From Actinomycetota bacterium (GTDB lineage: Bacteria > Actinomycetota > Acidimicrobiia > Acidimicrobiales > Ilumatobacteraceae): DNA of 6,512 nt. Location: positions 1 to 6,512 of the forward strand of contig WLEX01000070.1 in the NCBI GenBank assembly GCA_009704065.1, written 5' to 3'. Position 1 is the first letter of the stretch. The number at the start of each line of letters is the position of its first letter. The notes beneath the pieces were generated by a model. It was not told where the DNA came from. It was given only the letters and a program-made list of their open reading frames with translations, and did not search any database. Position numbers and translations under genes: made by a program. This document shows, one piece after another, positions 1 to 5,689 of this stretch.

Positions 1-153
1 GCCATGTACAGCCTGAACAACAGACTCATTGGTGTTCTTGGTGTGTCACAGCCAAAGTTAGTGATGCCAAGCCGCGCCTTGCTCGCCAAGCACACCACAC
101 GCGACGAGGCGTTGGCACACTTTGCCGCCGTAGTAGCTGCTCAAAATAAGTAA
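1..153 (+). CDS. 3' end of an unidentified gene (partial)
   Basis: The plus frame starting at base 1 is open into the window and stops at TAA 151-153, leaving 50 C-terminal residues that begin AMYSLNNRLIGVLG and end HFAAVVAAQNK. The tail looks like part of a folded soluble protein: a hydrophobic stretch, then a basic loop with MPSRALLAKH, then an amphipathic helix. I do not recognise the family from this fragment and assign no function. The MarR-family gene begins 10 bases downstream on the same strand, so the two are probably co-transcribed and this gene may be a target or partner of that regulator. The reading frame is supported by its continuity, its plausible composition and the tight junction with the next gene. 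Confidence 0.6.
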   Translation, partial: AMYSLNNRLIGVLGVSQPKLVMPSRALLAKHTTRDEALAHFAAVVAAQNK

Positions 154-163
154 GTATGTAGCT

Positions 164-607
164 ATGACATTGCCCGACGCCGAACGTCTCGATGCCTGGC
201 GGTCATTTCTCACTGCACATGCCGCAATGAGCAAAATGTTGTCGCGCGCTTTAGAAGAAGACGAAGACCTGCAATTGCCGTGGTTTGAAATTCTCGATGC
301 TCTTGCAATGGCCGATGATAAGTCGTTGCGGTTCAGTGAATTGGCCGAACGTGTGATGGCGAACCCGTCAAGCTTGTCGCGCCAAATCGACAAGCTGGAA
401 GATAAGCAATTAGTAGCCCGCGAAAAATCAGTGAGCGACGATGGGCGAGCAACCGTGCTGGTGCTCACACCCGAAGGCCACGATGTATGGAAAACCGCAA
501 GCCTCACCTACTACCGCATTGTGCGTCGTGTGTTCACCAGCTGGCTCACCGAAACAGACGTAGTGGCATTGCACCGCGTATTCAGCAAGGTTCTTGAAGC
601 CGACTAG
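164..607 (+). CDS. MarR-family winged-helix transcriptional regulator
   Basis: This 147-residue protein has the usual MarR length and layout. An N-terminal dimerisation helix (about 8-30) is followed by a core with LPWFEILDAL (38-47), a helix-turn-helix (about 56-80, RFSELAERV then NPSSLSRQIDKLE), a beta wing with the family hallmark DDGRATVLVLTPEG (92-105), and C-terminal helices completing the dimer interface. MarR proteins bind palindromic operators as dimers and usually release DNA when a small, often phenolic or CoA-linked, ligand binds. No ligand can be named here. The ATG at 164 is used because it lies 10 bases after the preceding stop and gives a normal N-terminus. No good Shine-Dalgarno sequence is visible, so coupling to the upstream gene is likely. 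A thiolase gene follows 90 bases later with an inverted repeat in its leader, making it a plausible target. Confidence 0.9.
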   Translation: MTLPDAERLDAWRSFLTAHAAMSKMLSRALEEDEDLQLPWFEILDALAMADDKSLRFSELAERVMANPSSLSRQIDKLEDKQLVAREKSVSDDGRATVLVLTPEGHDVWKTASLTYYRIVRRVFTSWLTETDVVALHRVFSKVLEAD

Positions 608-613
608 TGAAAA

Positions 614-632
614 GGGGCACGCGTCGTGCTCC
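614..632 (+). terminator. Possible hairpin after the MarR gene
   Basis: Bases 614-621 pair with 625-632 (seven Watson-Crick pairs and one G-T wobble) around a three-base CGT loop, seven bases after the MarR stop. No T-tract follows, so this would be an atypical terminator. It could instead be an mRNA processing or stability element. Confidence 0.35.
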
Positions 633-663
633 GACTTTGGCGTAGTACCCCTGAGCGGTAAGA

Positions 664-683
664 CTTCTACAGTTCCATAGAAG
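664..683 (+). promoter_or_regulatory. Inverted repeat in the thiolase leader (candidate MarR operator)
   Basis: CTTCTA (664-669) and TAGAAG (678-683) are perfect inverted arms of 6 bp around an 8-base spacer, 14 bases before the thiolase ATG. The repeat overlaps a TANNNT-type -10 candidate, TACAGT at 668-673, though no convincing -35 was found. Total length of 20 bp is in the range of MarR-family operators, and a MarR gene lies immediately upstream. Binding by that protein is inference. Confidence 0.4.
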
Positions 684-685
684 CC

Positions 686-692
686 GAAAGGG
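686..692 (+). promoter_or_regulatory. Shine-Dalgarno of the thiolase gene
   Basis: GAAAGGG ends five bases before the ATG at 698. This is a well-spaced ribosome binding site that fixes the thiolase start. Confidence 0.6.
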
Positions 693-697
693 CAACC

Positions 698-1867
698 ATG
701 CAAAACGCAGTAATCGTCGACACACTTCGCACTCCACTCGGAAAGCGAAACGGCCGTCTCAAAGATTGGCACCCCGTAGATCTTGCTGGTGTTGCATTGC
801 GCGAACTTGTTGCGCGTAACAACATCGATCCCGAACTCATTGACGATGTCATCATGGGCTGCGTGATGCAGGTGGGCGAGCAGAGTCTCAACATTGCACG
901 TAACGCAGTTCTTGCTGCCGGCTTGCCAGAAACAATTCCTGGCACCACGGTTGATCGTCAGTGCGGATCATCACAACAAGCTGCACACTTCGCAGCACAA
1001 GGTGTTATGGCTGGCGCATACGACATAGTTATTGCAGCAGGTGTTGAAGTGATGACTCGCGTTCCTATGGGTTCGGCAGTTGCCGATGGCAAGTACGGAT
1101 ATCCGTTTGGCCCCATGGTGAGCGCACGCTACGCACCAGATGGCGGCCTTGTGCCACAGGGCATCAGTGCAGAAATGATTGCCGATAAGTGGAGCATCAC
1201 TCGCGAAGATATGGACCGTTTCGCTGCACGTTCGCAGGCGTACGCCGCACGTGCAACTGCCGAGGGTCGTTTCGAGCGCGAGATTCTTCCTGTGCTCGAC
1301 ACAGAAGGTGTTCTCATGACTACCGACGAAGGTATTCGTGATTCGCCATTCGAAAAGTTGCAGACACTCAAGCCAGCATTCCGCAGCGACGAAGATGGTG
1401 GCCGCGTTACTGCTGGTAACTCGAGCCAAATCACCGACGGTGCATCAGCAATGCTCATCATGAGCGAAGAGAAGTGCCGTGCACTTGGTCTTACACCGCG
1501 CGCACGTTTCGTGAACTTTGGTCTTGCGGGCGACAACCCACAACTCATGCTCACAGCACCAATTCCTGCAACACAAAAAGCATTGTCACGCGCCGGCCTT
1601 ACCATGGGCGATATGGATCTCACCGAAATCAACGAAGCATTCGCCTCTGTTGTTCTTGCGTGGGAAAAAGAACTGCACCCCGACATGGACAAAGTGAATG
1701 TCAACGGTGGAGCTATCGCGCTTGGTCACCCACTCGGTGCCAGCGGAACACGCCTCATGACCACATTGCTGCATGAACTTGAGCGCACCGGTGGTCGCTA
1801 CGGGTTGCAGACCATGTGTGAAGGTGGCGGCATGGCAAACGCCACCATCATCGAACGCCTCGGCTAA
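698..1867 (+). CDS. Thiolase (acetyl-CoA C-acyltransferase), FadA5/FadA6-like
   Basis: This 389-residue protein is a full-length thiolase. It either cleaves 3-ketoacyl-CoA with CoA (last step of beta-oxidation) or condenses two acetyl-CoA. The nucleophilic cysteine is C89 in VDRQCGSSQQA. The remaining active-site blocks are NEAFA (312-316), GGAIALGHPLGASG (337-350) with H344, and the second catalytic cysteine C374 in MCEGGGMANATIIERL. The VDRQCGSSQQ and MCEGGG-NATIIERL forms resemble the actinobacterial FadA5/FadA6 thiolases of steroid and lipid degradation more than PhaA/AtoB, but the exact substrate cannot be read from sequence. The start is supported by GAAAGGG five bases upstream and by the standard beginning AVIVDTLRTPLGKRNG. 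The inverted repeat at 664-683 and the adjacent MarR gene suggest substrate-responsive repression. The small membrane protein gene follows after eight bases. Confidence 0.93.
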   Translation: MQNAVIVDTLRTPLGKRNGRLKDWHPVDLAGVALRELVARNNIDPELIDDVIMGCVMQVGEQSLNIARNAVLAAGLPETIPGTTVDRQCGSSQQAAHFAAQGVMAGAYDIVIAAGVEVMTRVPMGSAVADGKYGYPFGPMVSARYAPDGGLVPQGISAEMIADKWSITREDMDRFAARSQAYAARATAEGRFEREILPVLDTEGVLMTTDEGIRDSPFEKLQTLKPAFRSDEDGGRVTAGNSSQITDGASAMLIMSEEKCRALGLTPRARFVNFGLAGDNPQLMLTAPIPATQKALSRAGLTMGDMDLTEINEAFASVVLAWEKELHPDMDKVNVNGGAIALGHPLGASGTRLMTTLLHELERTGGRYGLQTMCEGGGMANATIIERLG

Positions 1868-1875
1868 CGAGCCTC

Positions 1876-2160
1876 ATGCCCGCACTCTTCGCAGCGATGC
1901 CCACCTTTTCAGCCGTCATCTGGTTTATTGGCGGGCTCATCATTATGCGATTTGTGTGGAAATTTGGCTTCGGCATGCTCAAGTCGATGACGTCAACATT
2001 GCCGCCTCCGCCCCCATCAGGCGAGATGCGCCGCATCAATGTGCGGTATCGCTGCAGCGTGTGTGGAACTGAACTACGTATGACCATGGCACCAGATGAA
2101 GATCCGCCACCGCCACGCCATTGTTTAGAAGACATGGACATCATCGTTCCGATTGATTAG
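1876..2160 (+). CDS. Small single-helix membrane protein with Cys/His cluster
   Basis: This 94-residue protein has no function I can name. A hydrophobic helix spans about residues 9-28 (PTFSAVIWFIGGLIIMRFVW). A proline run follows (43-47). The soluble tail holds C60-x2-C63 in YRCSVCGTELRM, then an acidic, proline-rich loop APDEDPPPP, then H82-C83. C60, C63, H82 and C83 could form a zinc-ribbon-like metal site, though the second half is not a regular CxxC. Similar short proteins with a YRCSVCGTE-type motif occur in actinobacteria as conserved hypotheticals, as far as I recall. It begins eight bases after the thiolase stop and probably shares that transcript. A second ATG at 1897 would cut into the helix, so 1876 is preferred. 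The tail is probably cytoplasmic, with the helix acting as an anchor. Confidence 0.7.
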   Translation: MPALFAAMPTFSAVIWFIGGLIIMRFVWKFGFGMLKSMTSTLPPPPPSGEMRRINVRYRCSVCGTELRMTMAPDEDPPPPRHCLEDMDIIVPID

Positions 2161-2176
2161 CAACACCGTGGTGTTG
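2161..2176. terminator. Bidirectional hairpin between convergent genes
   Basis: CAACACC (2161-2167) and GGTGTTG (2170-2176) are perfect 7-bp inverted arms starting on the base after the small membrane protein stop. They lie 12 bases beyond the DUF305 stop on the opposite strand. The symmetry and position between converging genes suggest a terminator serving both strands. Neither side has a T-tract, so efficiency is uncertain. Confidence 0.5.
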
Positions 2177-2188
2177 CGCGCGGCCGAT

Positions 2189-2773
2189 TTAGCCGAGCAG
2201 CTTCTTCATCTCAGTGATCTCAGCGTCTTGTGCTGACGTAATTTTTTTCGCCAGAGCATTTACTGCCAAGTTCTTGCCATCTTTCAAGACGTCTGCAGCC
2301 ATGTCGACAGCGCCCTCATGATGCGCAATCATTCCGTTCATAAATGCAAGGTCAAAGTCGGCACCACGCTTTGCAGATAGCTCTTCCATTTGTGTAGCAC
2401 TCAACATGCCGCTCATCATGTCGCCATGGTTCATGGAGCTGTCCATCGTTGTACTTTTCCGCCACGTAGTGAGAAAACCCTTCATGATGAGAATTTCTGG
2501 ATCTTGTGCACGTTTAATGCGGGTCGCTAAAGATTTCACTGCTTCACTTGCGCCCACTGTGGGATCGAGTGCAATGTCAGACAGTTCAATAGCTTGCTCA
2601 TGATGGGGGATCATCATTTGGGCAAACATGACATCGGCATCGTTGAACTCGACAACACCTTGAGCGATGTCTTTTGCTTTGTCGGCAACTTCAATAACTT
2701 TCGACGCGCCACCGCATCCTGCAAGAAGCGCAAGAGTGGCGATTCCGGAAAGAAGAATTCGTGTCGGTTTCAT
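2189..2773 (-). CDS. DUF305 lipoprotein
   Basis: This 194-residue exported lipoprotein has an N-terminal signal peptide (MKPTRILLSGIATLALLAGC) with lipobox LAGC and lipidated C20. The mature part carries two copies of the DUF305 signature: MMIPHHEQAIELS (53-65, H57 H58) and MNGMIAHHEGAVDMA (145-159, H151 H152). A Met/His-rich loop HGDMMSGML (116-124) lies between them. DUF305 proteins are predicted four-helix, ferritin-like folds, often found near copper and heavy-metal resistance genes. Metal binding through the His/Met clusters is inference. The start at 2773 is chosen over an upstream in-frame ATG at 2854 because it gives a proper signal peptide, has AAGGAA seven bases upstream, and avoids overlapping the CopCD gene. 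It lies 43 bases after the CopCD stop on the same strand, so the two form an operon. Confidence 0.9.
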   Translation of the reverse strand: MKPTRILLSGIATLALLAGCGGASKVIEVADKAKDIAQGVVEFNDADVMFAQMMIPHHEQAIELSDIALDPTVGASEAVKSLATRIKRAQDPEILIMKGFLTTWRKSTTMDSSMNHGDMMSGMLSATQMEELSAKRGADFDLAFMNGMIAHHEGAVDMAADVLKDGKNLAVNALAKKITSAQDAEITEMKKLLG

Positions 2774-2816
2774 AGTGTTCCTTGGCTTTGTGTTGTGGGG
2801 TAATGATGAGAAATAG

Positions 2817-4196
2817 TTAGTTGAACGATGCTGACACAAGAACGGCTGTCGCAAGCATCACTAGACCGCCATTGATGATTTCAGTGATGCTTGCCCTGCG
2901 CAATAGCGCTACGCGACGTTCGATACTTGCTTCGTCTGTAGGCAAATTACGCAACAAACGCCGACGGTTAATGTCGCCAATCTTGAGCATGAGTGCTACG
3001 AGGACCAGCTTGAGGAGCAACCAGCGTCCATGGCTTTGCGTAAACAAAGTGGCGAGGTTGCCGTGCAGTCGCAAAGTCTGAATCACTCCGGTGATCACCA
3101 TGGCAATCACGGCATATGTGGCTGCATCACCAAATTTACGAAATGCTTCGTAACTTTGACTTGGTTGCAATGAGGGTATGACAAAGCAAATAAAGACTAT
3201 GAGTCCACCTAGCCATACGGCTGTGGCCACAGTATGAATAACCCCTGCAGACACACCCAACCAAGGCCATCCCATCGAACGTGAGTGACCGGTGTATGCG
3301 AGCGAGACAAGGTACAGACCAGATGCAATCAACATGGGTAGAGCTACTACAGCTCGTGACGATGTTCGCACGGCGCGCACTATTCCGAACAGCAATACAG
3401 ATGCAGCGAGGAACCGCACAAAGTGCATGGAGCCAGCGGTGGTATCGAACGCTTCCCCTATGTGAAAGATCGATGACACAACACCAAACTCGCGAGAGTC
3501 ATCGAGGAATATCAACGTTTGGACAAGGGGCGTCACAGTTAACACCGCGCCCGCGACAAGTAGTACTTCACTTGCACGTGAGGCCCCAAGAATTCCGCGA
3601 GCAATAAACAACTCGGTGAACAGCATGCCGCCCACAATTAAAAGCGCTGCATAACCAAACAGCCGCACACCGAATCGCACGGGCTCTGGTGTCATTGAAT
3701 CTTCCAGTGTTACGACTGTTGGAGTCGGTGTTGTTATTGATGTTGCAGCATCAACATTTGGCGTTGTATTTGTAACGATTGTTGTCGTGGAACCTGTTGC
3801 GGCAATCGCAACCTCTACGGTAAAACTCACACGTTCGGTCACCACATGACCATCTGTACCCACTAGACGCCATCGTCCGGTAACTGCTCCAGCAAGATCG
3901 GGCGGCAAGGCAAACAGGATCTCTTTGGTGGACGCGCCGTAGGTGGGCGCCGGCAAAGAAGTGCGCACCCCATCGGTTGCGATCAGTTCTGCTGAGGCAC
4001 TATTCAGCGGCACCTCTTTTGTGAAGGTCAACGACCAGGTTGAGGGGGGCTGGGTGAGAACAGCTCCATTGGCGGGAACGCTGGCGGCAAGTGCATTGTG
4101 GGCAAGTACGGCATCAGCGCCAATGCCAGCAAATGCCAAGGTCAACAAAAACCCGACTCCGAGACCGCGGCGAAGAGAAGCAGCGAGATTTCCCAT
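2817..4196 (-). CDS. CopC-CopD fusion, copper-binding and permease protein
   Basis: This 459-residue protein joins a periplasmic CopC domain to a CopD membrane domain, as in YcnJ-type proteins. The signal peptide ends in DAVLA and cleavage would leave H33 as the first residue. H33 is the expected N-terminal Cu(II) ligand, with D115 and H117 of GTDGHVV completing the classic CopC site. A Ser/Thr/Pro linker (about 134-170) leads to eight predicted helices (roughly 175-199, 209-231, 258-276, 282-302, 311-341, 359-378, 391-409, 436-457). CopD marks include GHS (302-304, H304), H321 with VWLGGL (327-332), and HGRWLLLKL to INR (389-411). It probably moves copper inward or supplies it to exported cuproproteins. 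The start ATG has a GGGAA-like Shine-Dalgarno a few bases upstream, followed by a normal signal peptide. DUF305 follows downstream. Confidence 0.92.
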   Translation of the reverse strand: MGNLAASLRRGLGVGFLLTLAFAGIGADAVLAHNALAASVPANGAVLTQPPSTWSLTFTKEVPLNSASAELIATDGVRTSLPAPTYGASTKEILFALPPDLAGAVTGRWRLVGTDGHVVTERVSFTVEVAIAATGSTTTIVTNTTPNVDAATSITTPTPTVVTLEDSMTPEPVRFGVRLFGYAALLIVGGMLFTELFIARGILGASRASEVLLVAGAVLTVTPLVQTLIFLDDSREFGVVSSIFHIGEAFDTTAGSMHFVRFLAASVLLFGIVRAVRTSSRAVVALPMLIASGLYLVSLAYTGHSRSMGWPWLGVSAGVIHTVATAVWLGGLIVFICFVIPSLQPSQSYEAFRKFGDAATYAVIAMVITGVIQTLRLHGNLATLFTQSHGRWLLLKLVLVALMLKIGDINRRRLLRNLPTDEASIERRVALLRRASITEIINGGLVMLATAVLVSASFN

Positions 4197-4219
4197 AAGT
4201 TCCCGCTCACACTATTAGA

Positions 4220-4228
4220 GGTGCATAC
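4220..4228 (-). repeat. TATGCAC motif copy in the copCD leader
   Basis: Read on the minus strand this is GTATGCACC, within 35 bases of the copCD ATG. It shares TATGCACC with the left arm of the inverted repeat at 4278-4303. Three occurrences in about 85 bases suggest a shared protein-binding site. Confidence 0.35.
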
Positions 4229-4276
4229 CCCGCAAATGGCAGTGGCAGATCGATTAGTAGTCGCTGAATCCTAAGC

Positions 4277-4325
4277 GGTGCATAACGAAACTCAGTTATG
4301 CACAGCCTGTGGATACTGTGGACAG
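4277..4325. other. Cluster of DnaA-box-like 9-mers
   Basis: TTATGCACA at 4296-4304 matches the TTATNCACA consensus fully. On the minus strand, GTATCCACA (4308-4316), CTGTCCACA (4317-4325) and TTATGCACC (4277-4285) each differ by one base from TTATCCACA, TTGTCCACA or TTATNCACA. Two of the boxes are adjacent with no gap. The crgA-trpG-pknB block is origin-proximal in many Actinobacteria, so DnaA binding is plausible here. No AT-rich unwinding element, dnaA or dnaN is visible, so a full oriC is not claimed. Confidence 0.35.
4278..4303. promoter_or_regulatory. Perfect 9-8-9 inverted repeat upstream of copCD
   Basis: GTGCATAAC (4278-4286) and GTTATGCAC (4295-4303) are perfect 9-bp inverted arms around an 8-base spacer. 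No T-tract follows on either strand, so a protein-binding operator is more likely than a terminator. It lies about 80 bases upstream of the copCD start and about 80 bases past the crgA stop. Each arm also reads as a DnaA-box-like 9-mer (see the following cluster). Confidence 0.55.
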
Positions 4326-4356
4326 AATAGACGACCCGAAAAGTGTGCTAAGCGCA

Positions 4357-4372
4357 TAGCCCGTAGGGGCTA
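4357..4372 (-). terminator. Hairpin downstream of crgA
   Basis: TAGCCC (4357-4362) and GGGCTA (4367-4372) pair perfectly around a 4-base loop, beginning 10 bases past the crgA stop. In the minus direction a short T-containing stretch (CACTTTTCGG) follows about 13 bases later. This is a plausible crgA terminator. Confidence 0.45.
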
Positions 4373-4382
4373 CCGAGCAGTA

Positions 4383-4688
4383 TCAGTGATATTTAGTGGC
4401 TGTGTACAACCCGCCCAAAAGCGAGCCCAAACCAAGAGCCAAGTACCAATTACTACGGCCACCAGGCACAAATCCGAGGTAATAAAACAAGATAATCAGG
4501 GCGCCGAGGCCAAGTAGAACGAACATCAACACGGGCACCCAGGGAGCGCTGTGCTTTGTGTACACGGGTACAGGCGGGGTGTAACGGCTGCTCGAGCCCA
4601 CCGAAGGTTCGTGGTTTCCCGAGTGTTGTTCGGCCTTATGGCCACCCTTCGGGGTTACGCGTCCGCCAGATTTCTTCTTTGTTGCCAC
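4383..4688 (-). CDS. crgA: Cell division protein CrgA
   Basis: This 101-residue protein matches CrgA in size and topology. A basic, hydrophilic N-terminus (residues 2-22, TKKKSGGR) leads into a proline-containing stretch (38-49). Two membrane helices follow at about 50-72 (WVPVLMF to FYYLG) and 81-98 (WYLALGLGSLLGGLYTA). The inter-helix GGRSNWYL and the short basic C-terminus TATKYH are typical. CrgA is a two-helix divisome protein that interacts with FtsZ and septal peptidoglycan synthesis proteins in actinobacteria. The start is GTG at 4688. It has no Shine-Dalgarno sequence, but TACACT lies six bases upstream, which suggests a leaderless transcript. The frame stays open much further into trpG on the other strand, but that extension is antisense and lacks CrgA character. 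It diverges from trpG. Confidence 0.88.
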   Translation of the reverse strand: MATKKKSGGRVTPKGGHKAEQHSGNHEPSVGSSSRYTPPVPVYTKHSAPWVPVLMFVLLGLGALIILFYYLGFVPGGRSNWYLALGLGSLLGGLYTATKYH

Positions 4689-4694
4689 GTGCCA

Positions 4695-4700
4695 AGTGTA
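4695..4700 (-). promoter_or_regulatory. -10 element for crgA (leaderless)
   Basis: Read on the minus strand, TACACT fits the actinobacterial TANNNT -10 pattern and ends six bases before the GTG at 4688. Transcription would then start at the start codon itself. No strong -35 was found at 17-18 bases upstream. Confidence 0.45.
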
Positions 4701-4730
4701 GAACACGCCAGCACACGGCAGGCTTAAGGA

Positions 4731-5306
4731 ATGGCACGCATCCTGGTCATCGATAGTTACGACAGCTTTGTGTACAACATCGTCCAGTATTTGGGTGAGC
4801 TTGGGGCAGAACCCGTGGTGGTGCGTAACGATCAGCTCACGGTGGCCGAAGCCGTAGCCCTGTCTCCCGATGGCGTGTTGTTGTCGCCAGGCCCAGGTCG
4901 GCCCGAAGATGCCGGAATTATCTGCGATGCCATTCGTGCCTTCGCCGGCAACACACCGGTATTTGGTGTGTGTCTCGGACATCAGGCAATTGGTCACGTG
5001 TATGGCGGCGACGTTGTTCGTGCACCGGAATTGATGCACGGCAAAACGTCTTTTATTACACACAACAACACGGGTGTGTTTACAGACATTCCGTCACCGG
5101 TTGAAGCAACGCGATATCACTCACTGGTGATTGATCGTGCGAGCATGCCCGACGAATTGTTGATCACTGCTGAAACTCCTGATGGCATGGTGATGGGTGT
5201 TCGTCATCGCGATGTTGATGTGGAAGGTGTGCAATTCCACCCTGAAAGCATTCTCACTGGCGCCGGCCATCAGATGCTCGGCAACTTTCTTTCGCGCTGT
5301 AACTAA
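4731..5306 (+). CDS. trpG: Glutamine amidotransferase subunit of anthranilate/aminodeoxychorismate synthase
   Basis: This 191-residue class I glutamine amidotransferase is full length (TrpG/PabA are about 190-200). It hydrolyses glutamine and passes ammonia to TrpE (anthranilate, tryptophan pathway) or PabB (4-amino-4-deoxychorismate, folate pathway). Visible motifs are the N-terminal [13 protein letters not shown], the oxyanion-loop region LLSPGPGRP (50-58), the nucleophile loop [10 protein letters not shown] with C81, RYHSL (128-132), and [10 protein letters not shown] with H170 and E172 completing the triad. TrpG versus PabA cannot be decided, since many actinobacteria use one subunit for both and no trpE or pabB is present. 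Its position between crgA and pknB matches the Mycobacterium gene called trpG. AAGGA abuts the ATG, too close to be an ideal ribosome site. Its TAA overlaps the toxin stop on the other strand. Confidence 0.93.
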   Translation: MARILVIDSYDSFVYNIVQYLGELGAEPVVVRNDQLTVAEAVALSPDGVLLSPGPGRPEDAGIICDAIRAFAGNTPVFGVCLGHQAIGHVYGGDVVRAPELMHGKTSFITHNNTGVFTDIPSPVEATRYHSLVIDRASMPDELLITAETPDGMVMGVRHRDVDVEGVQFHPESILTGAGHQMLGNFLSRCN

Positions 5307-5689
5307 CGCCTAGTTGCGCGCTCGCGAATCCAATCTGCCAATTCAGGTTCAGGAAATTGTCCCGAAGCAACCAACAGGATTGCATCAACAGCTTCAACTG
5401 TAGGAACAGATAATTCAAACCCGTTGAGATCACAAAATTTCACAAGGCAAATCCACGCCAATCTCTTATTGCCATCTGGGAGGGGATGATTGAGTGCAAG
5501 TCGTGAACACAGCACAGCAGCCTTCATAAAGAAATCAGGGTAGAAATCGTCTTCTTCGAAACCAGCTTGAGGTGCATTCAATGCAGAGTCGAGAAGTTCA
5601 GACCTTGACACATTGACTAGGTCATGGGCCTTTATTCCTGTTACTAACTCGCCAAGCACAAAAGCTTGAGCAAGAGACAGGTAGATCAC
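5303..5689 (-). CDS. doc: Doc-type Fic-domain toxin
   Basis: This 128-residue protein has the size of Doc. It contains the Fic/Doc active-site motif HPLPDGNKR (68-76), with catalytic H68, D72 and the NKR end that separates Doc kinases from AMPylating Fic proteins (NGR). Other Doc marks are [14 protein letters not shown] (31-44) and [19 protein letters not shown] (50-68). Phage P1 Doc phosphorylates EF-Tu and stops translation, and the same activity is inferred here. The usual Phe after HP is Leu (HPL), a conservative change. It starts with GTG at 5689, sharing four bases (GTGA) with the antitoxin stop, so translation is coupled. Its TAG overlaps the trpG TAA. GC content by hand count (about 40-50% in several stretches) is lower than much of trpG, which fits acquisition by transfer. 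Confidence 0.9.
   Translation of the reverse strand: MIYLSLAQAFVLGELVTGIKAHDLVNVSRSELLDSALNAPQAGFEEDDFYPDFFMKAAVLCSRLALNHPLPDGNKRLAWICLVKFCDLNGFELSVPTVEAVDAILLVASGQFPEPELADWIRERATRR

Noticed and set aside
1..153. Assignment of the left-edge fragment to a known family such as a dihydrodipicolinate synthase-like or FMN reductase-like protein
   Set aside because: No diagnostic motif is present in the 50 visible residues, and the resemblance was too weak to name.
58..507. 149-codon open frame on the minus strand across the MarR gene
   Set aside because: It lies antisense to a clear MarR protein and has a Ser/Arg-rich, domain-free translation.
1129..1704. 191-codon open frame on the minus strand inside the thiolase gene
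   Set aside because: It is fully antisense to a thiolase with intact catalytic motifs, and its Ser/Arg-rich translation has no recognisable domain. It is a shadow frame.
2774..2854. Longer DUF305 protein starting at the ATG at 2854
   Set aside because: It would overlap the end of CopCD and place 27 residues before the signal peptide, hiding it. AAGGAA supports the start at 2773.
4197..4382. Complete chromosomal origin (oriC) in the copCD-crgA spacer
   Set aside because: The spacer is short, has no clear AT-rich unwinding element and no adjacent dnaA or dnaN. Only a DnaA-box-like cluster can be supported.
4401..4410. TGTGTACAAC, repeated at 4769-4778, as a further DnaA-box-like site
   Set aside because: Both copies lie in coding sequence, and the second encodes the conserved FVYN of trpG, so the repeat is explained by codons.
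4689..5063. Upstream extension of the crgA frame on the minus strand
   Set aside because: It is antisense to trpG, which has an intact Cys-His-Glu triad, and the added residues do not resemble CrgA. The GTG at 4688 gives the expected CrgA length.
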